A model generated the notes under the pieces. That model saw only the letters and a list, made by a program, of their open reading frames with translations. It was not told where the DNA came from and did no database searches. From Flavobacteriales bacterium (GTDB lineage Bacteria; Bacteroidota; Bacteroidia; Flavobacteriales; BACL11), in contig JABGXK010000130.1 of assembly GCA_018675825.1 (NCBI GenBank), positions 1-26,342 of the forward strand: a stretch of 26,342 nucleotides of DNA. Direction: 5' to 3'. The number at the start of each line of letters is the position of its first letter. The first letter of the stretch is position 1. Of the stretch, positions 23,879 to 26,342 are shown piece after piece. A program made the position numbers and the translations under genes.

Positions 23879-24463
23879 TTGAATAAAAAATATTATATAG
23901 AAAAAAAAGATCTTGATTTATTACCTGAATCATATAAGTCTTTAGCTGTTATTTATGCTAGTAATTATGATCTAATACAGTCTAAACAGAAGCTGGTTAT
24001 TGATTTAAATGATAGAATTACACAAGAAAATATTGAATTGTCCAATCTTAATAATGCTAATAATATATTATATAATCAACTAAAATTTATTAAAAAAAGT
24101 TATGTACCTAAAGTGTATTTAAAGGTATACAAGAAGAAAAATAATTCACAATTATATGTTCATGTTATAATAAAATATTTTAATGTTTCTAAAACAGTTT
24201 ATTTGGGAAAGAGAGATGTTATTATTACTAAATTGTCAGATAAGATTAAGTCCTTTAAAATTAATAACTTTTCTAAAAAACTTAAAAGTTATTTGCAGCC
24301 TATTGTAAGGCTTTACTGTACTCGTTTTACTAGTCAATCTAGTTTTATTAATTCTAAAATTAATTCAACTATTCTTTTTACAGATTTTGATAGTTCAGTT
24401 ACTAATGTTGATGATAAATTTAGCTTTAGTGATTATTTAAGATCTTTATCTGCTTCAGATTAA
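23879..24463 (+). CDS. Unknown coiled-coil protein with hairpin-like domain (194 aa)
   Basis: I do not recognise this 194-residue protein. Residues 1-25 include IEKKDLDLLPESYKSLAVIY. About 28-70 form a helix with coiled-coil-like spacing (QKLVIDLNDRITQENIELSN). About 74-105 look like a beta hairpin (VPKVYLKVYKKKNNSQLYVHV, then KYFNVSKTVYLGKRDV), a shape seen in small DNA-binding arms, though that is only an impression. The C-terminus is Ser-rich. It is basic overall. There is no ATG; the start is TTG 23879. Its stop overlaps the S41 protease stop as TTAA at 24460-24463. A family search is the deciding step. Confidence 0.65.
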   Translation: MNKKYYIEKKDLDLLPESYKSLAVIYASNYDLIQSKQKLVIDLNDRITQENIELSNLNNANNILYNQLKFIKKSYVPKVYLKVYKKKNNSQLYVHVIIKYFNVSKTVYLGKRDVIITKLSDKIKSFKINNFSKKLKSYLQPIVRLYCTRFTSQSSFINSKINSTILFTDFDSSVTNVDDKFSFSDYLRSLSASD

Positions 24464-25998
24464 TTTGATGTTTGCATAATCTCTAATCCTTTTTTGACAT
24501 ATTTGTCATCCTCTATCATTATTCTGTAATAATCTTTATTCCCCCATAAATTTCTTGAAATATTTGCCATAACCTGCTTCTTTATAAATCTCATATCATC
24601 ATCCTTTATATTTTGATTAAAACTAGAATCTTTTTTATTGATATATGCAAGAAATTGATTATAGATAATATCCTCTATTTTGTTTATGTATTCTTTTCTG
24701 TTTGTTATTTTTTTAATATTCTTTCTGTTTAGATCAGAATATTTCATTGAAAATTCTCTAATCCATCCGTTTGCAATAATTTTATTTATTGTTTTATAGT
24801 CTAAGAATGTATCTTTTTCTATAATTATATCTGGATTTATACCGCCTCCACCAAAAACTATCCTTCCTTTTTTTGTTTTAAATTTTAGTGAATCTGGTAG
24901 TATTGAATCGTTTCTTAAATATTGCTCAAGATAATATTCATTTATGTTTCCGCCATAACTTTTTTGTATTGATCTTCCTGATGGCGTATAATATCGTTGT
25001 GTTGTTAATCTAATTGCTGACCCATCTTGAAGTTTAATTTCTTCTTGAACCAAACCTTTCCCAAATGATCTTCTGCCAATAATAGTTCCCCTATCATTAT
25101 CTTGTACTGCTCCAGATATAATTTCAGATGCTGATGCTGAACCTTCATTAATTAAAACTACCAATTTAATATCCTCTAGTAATCTACTACTGCTAGCAGC
25201 TATTTTTGTTTCTTCTCTATTCCTTCCTTTTGTGTATACAATAGGATCGCCATCAATTATGAAATGATCACAAATATTTATTGCTGCGCTTAAATATCCT
25301 CCTGGGTTATCTCTTAAATCAAGTATTAGTTCTTTCATACCTGCTTCTAGGAGTTTAGTCGTTTCTTTAGTAAATTCAGAACTTGTTTTAGCTGAGAATC
25401 TATTTAGCTTTAAGAAGCCAGTTGTTTTTGTAATCATCATAGAGACATCCACACTATTTAATGGAATGGTATTTCTAATAATTTCAAATTCAATTATTTG
25501 CTTTATATTTCTTCTTTTTACTTTGATGTTTACTGTTGTGCCTTTCACCCCCCTAAGTCTTTTGACTACACCGCTATTTTCAATACCTATTCCCGCAATA
25601 TTGATGCTATCCACTTCAATTATACGATCTCCTGAAAGGACCCCTAATTTTTCAGAAGGACCTCCGTTGATAGGAGAGACTACAACTATTGTGTCTTCAA
25701 TAATATTAAACTCTATCCCAATTCCGCTGAAATCCCCTAACATGTTTTCTTTTACTGCCTGATAGTCTTTTTGAGGTATATATGTAGTATGTGGATCTAG
25801 ATCTTTTAAAATAGAATTAATAATATTTTCTTCAAAATCTTCACCTATACTATCAACATAATGAGAATTAATTAGTTGTAGTATAGCATTTATTTTATCT
25901 TCTTCGTGATTCTTATTTTTTTGAGTAATATTATTTCCTATTACTATACCTATAATAATTAATAATGAAATTACTATAGGTTGGTATTTTTTGTTCAT
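24460..25998 (-). CDS. S41-family C-terminal processing peptidase
   Basis: This 512-residue serine protease resembles CtpA/Prc. It has an N-terminal membrane anchor or signal at about residues 8-22, a PDZ domain at about 86-165 (GIGIEFNIIEDTIVVVSPI, SGDRIIEVDSINI), and the peptidase domain from about 195. The likely catalytic serine is S289 in NEGSASASEIISGAVQD and the lysine K314 in RRSFGKGLVQ; their spacing of 25 equals that of E. coli Prc. A C-terminal region of about 130 residues follows. It acts in the periplasm on protein C-termini. Its ATG overlaps the deaminase stop (ATGA at 25995-25998), so translation is coupled. Confidence 0.94.
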   Translation of the reverse strand: MNKKYQPIVISLLIIIGIVIGNNITQKNKNHEEDKINAILQLINSHYVDSIGEDFEENIINSILKDLDPHTTYIPQKDYQAVKENMLGDFSGIGIEFNIIEDTIVVVSPINGGPSEKLGVLSGDRIIEVDSINIAGIGIENSGVVKRLRGVKGTTVNIKVKRRNIKQIIEFEIIRNTIPLNSVDVSMMITKTTGFLKLNRFSAKTSSEFTKETTKLLEAGMKELILDLRDNPGGYLSAAINICDHFIIDGDPIVYTKGRNREETKIAASSSRLLEDIKLVVLINEGSASASEIISGAVQDNDRGTIIGRRSFGKGLVQEEIKLQDGSAIRLTTQRYYTPSGRSIQKSYGGNINEYYLEQYLRNDSILPDSLKFKTKKGRIVFGGGGINPDIIIEKDTFLDYKTINKIIANGWIREFSMKYSDLNRKNIKKITNRKEYINKIEDIIYNQFLAYINKKDSSFNQNIKDDDMRFIKKQVMANISRNLWGNKDYYRIMIEDDKYVKKGLEIMQTSN

Positions 25999-26342
25999 TT
26001 CAATAAGTCTAATTTTTTAACTTGTTTTATTGTAACTCCAGCTTCTTTTAAAAAATCTAATCCTGATGTGTCTTTGTATTGGTCTATATAAACTAATCTT
26101 TTAATACCTGCTTGGTGAATGAGTTTACTACAATCTTTACATGGTGAGAGAGTCAGATACAATGTAGCTCCAGAGCAGTTGTGGTTTGATTTTGCAGTTT
26201 TTAAAATTGCATTTGCTTCTGCGTGTAAAACATACCAGTGAGAAATACCTTTGTTATTTTCACAAATATTATTAAAACCAGTTGGGGTTCCATTATATCC
26301 ATCAGATATAATCATATTATTTTTTACTATTAGTGAACCAAC
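25995..26342 (-). CDS. dCMP deaminase-like zinc enzyme, 5' end beyond window
   Basis: The frame runs off the right edge. Before the internal ATG at 26315, nine further codons read VGSLIVKNN in frame. They match the family's strand before MIISDGYNGTPTGFNN, so the true start lies outside the window. Zinc and catalytic residues are in VLHAEANAIL (HAE) and LSPCKDCSKL (PCxxC). The GYNGTPxGF motif is typical of dCMP deaminases, which turn dCMP into dUMP for thymidylate synthesis. Other members act on cytidine or riboflavin intermediates, but this motif favours dCMP. It overlaps the S41 protease start by four bases, an order often seen in Bacteroidota. Confidence 0.9.
   Translation of the reverse strand, partial: VGSLIVKNNMIISDGYNGTPTGFNNICENNKGISHWYVLHAEANAILKTAKSNHNCSGATLYLTLSPCKDCSKLIHQAGIKRLVYIDQYKDTSGLDFLKEAGVTIKQVKKLDLLK

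Noticed and set aside
19814..24463. Mobile element, prophage or defence island in the accessory stretch
   Set aside because: I found no transposase, integrase, terminal repeats, nuclease or restriction genes; the MazG-like gene alone is not enough.

Overview
This window looks like chromosome from a low-GC member of the Bacteroidota, most likely the Flavobacteriales and perhaps a compact marine lineage. Protein signatures point there: a DUF4270 surface lipoprotein beside a GT5-domain-only glycogen-synthase-like protein, panC and glmS; an ExbB-small protein-ExbD-ExbD operon; and a homogentisate pathway with a flavin-reductase-like partner. The DNA agrees. Shine-Dalgarno sites are essentially absent, the Bacteroidota -7 element TAnnTTTG lies just upstream of about a dozen gene starts, and genes are tightly packed, with three convergent pairs whose stop codons overlap. 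The species assignment is inference. I see no rRNA, tRNA, CRISPR array, insertion sequence or prophage module.

Layout. (1) 1-4390: the start of an MsbA-like ABC exporter (leftward, cut by the window edge) diverges from rbfA and a LolC/LolE-type FtsX permease with an unusual duplicated N-terminus. Then come dusB (leftward), a CPBP intramembrane protease (rightward) and a perfect palindromic bidirectional terminator. (2) 4408-6570: leftward exbB-like / 3-TM protein / exbD / exbD operon for proton-motive-force coupling to the envelope. (3) 6614-11917: tyrosine/homogentisate catabolism in two divergent arms, FAH-family hydrolase, flavin-reductase-like protein and superoxide dismutase leftward, and hmgA, hppD and a Bcp-type peroxiredoxin rightward. 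(4) 11914-15665: leftward panC, LPG-synthase-like membrane protein, heptose-phosphate adenylyltransferase and radA, tightly coupled. (5) 15772-19813: rightward GT5-domain protein, DUF4270 lipoprotein and glmS. (6) 19834-24463: an accessory stretch of small or poorly known genes. It holds two related small proteins, an SH3 lipoprotein, a VanZ-like membrane protein with no standard start codon, an exported mini-protein with four CxxC pairs, a one-domain voltage-gated cation channel with a calcium-type filter, a MazG-like pyrophosphohydrolase, a 2-TM protein and an unknown coiled-coil protein. (7) 24460-26342: an S41 C-terminal processing protease coupled to a dCMP-deaminase-like gene cut by the right edge.

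Most of the window is conserved housekeeping. The parts most worth a second look are the LolE N-terminal duplication, the channel with filter TGEDWTD, the ATG-less VanZ-like gene beside the CxxC mini-protein, the paired small proteins around 19.8-20.35 kb, and the repeated leaderless-type promoter geometry. I did not find anything I would confidently call a wholly new multi-gene system.
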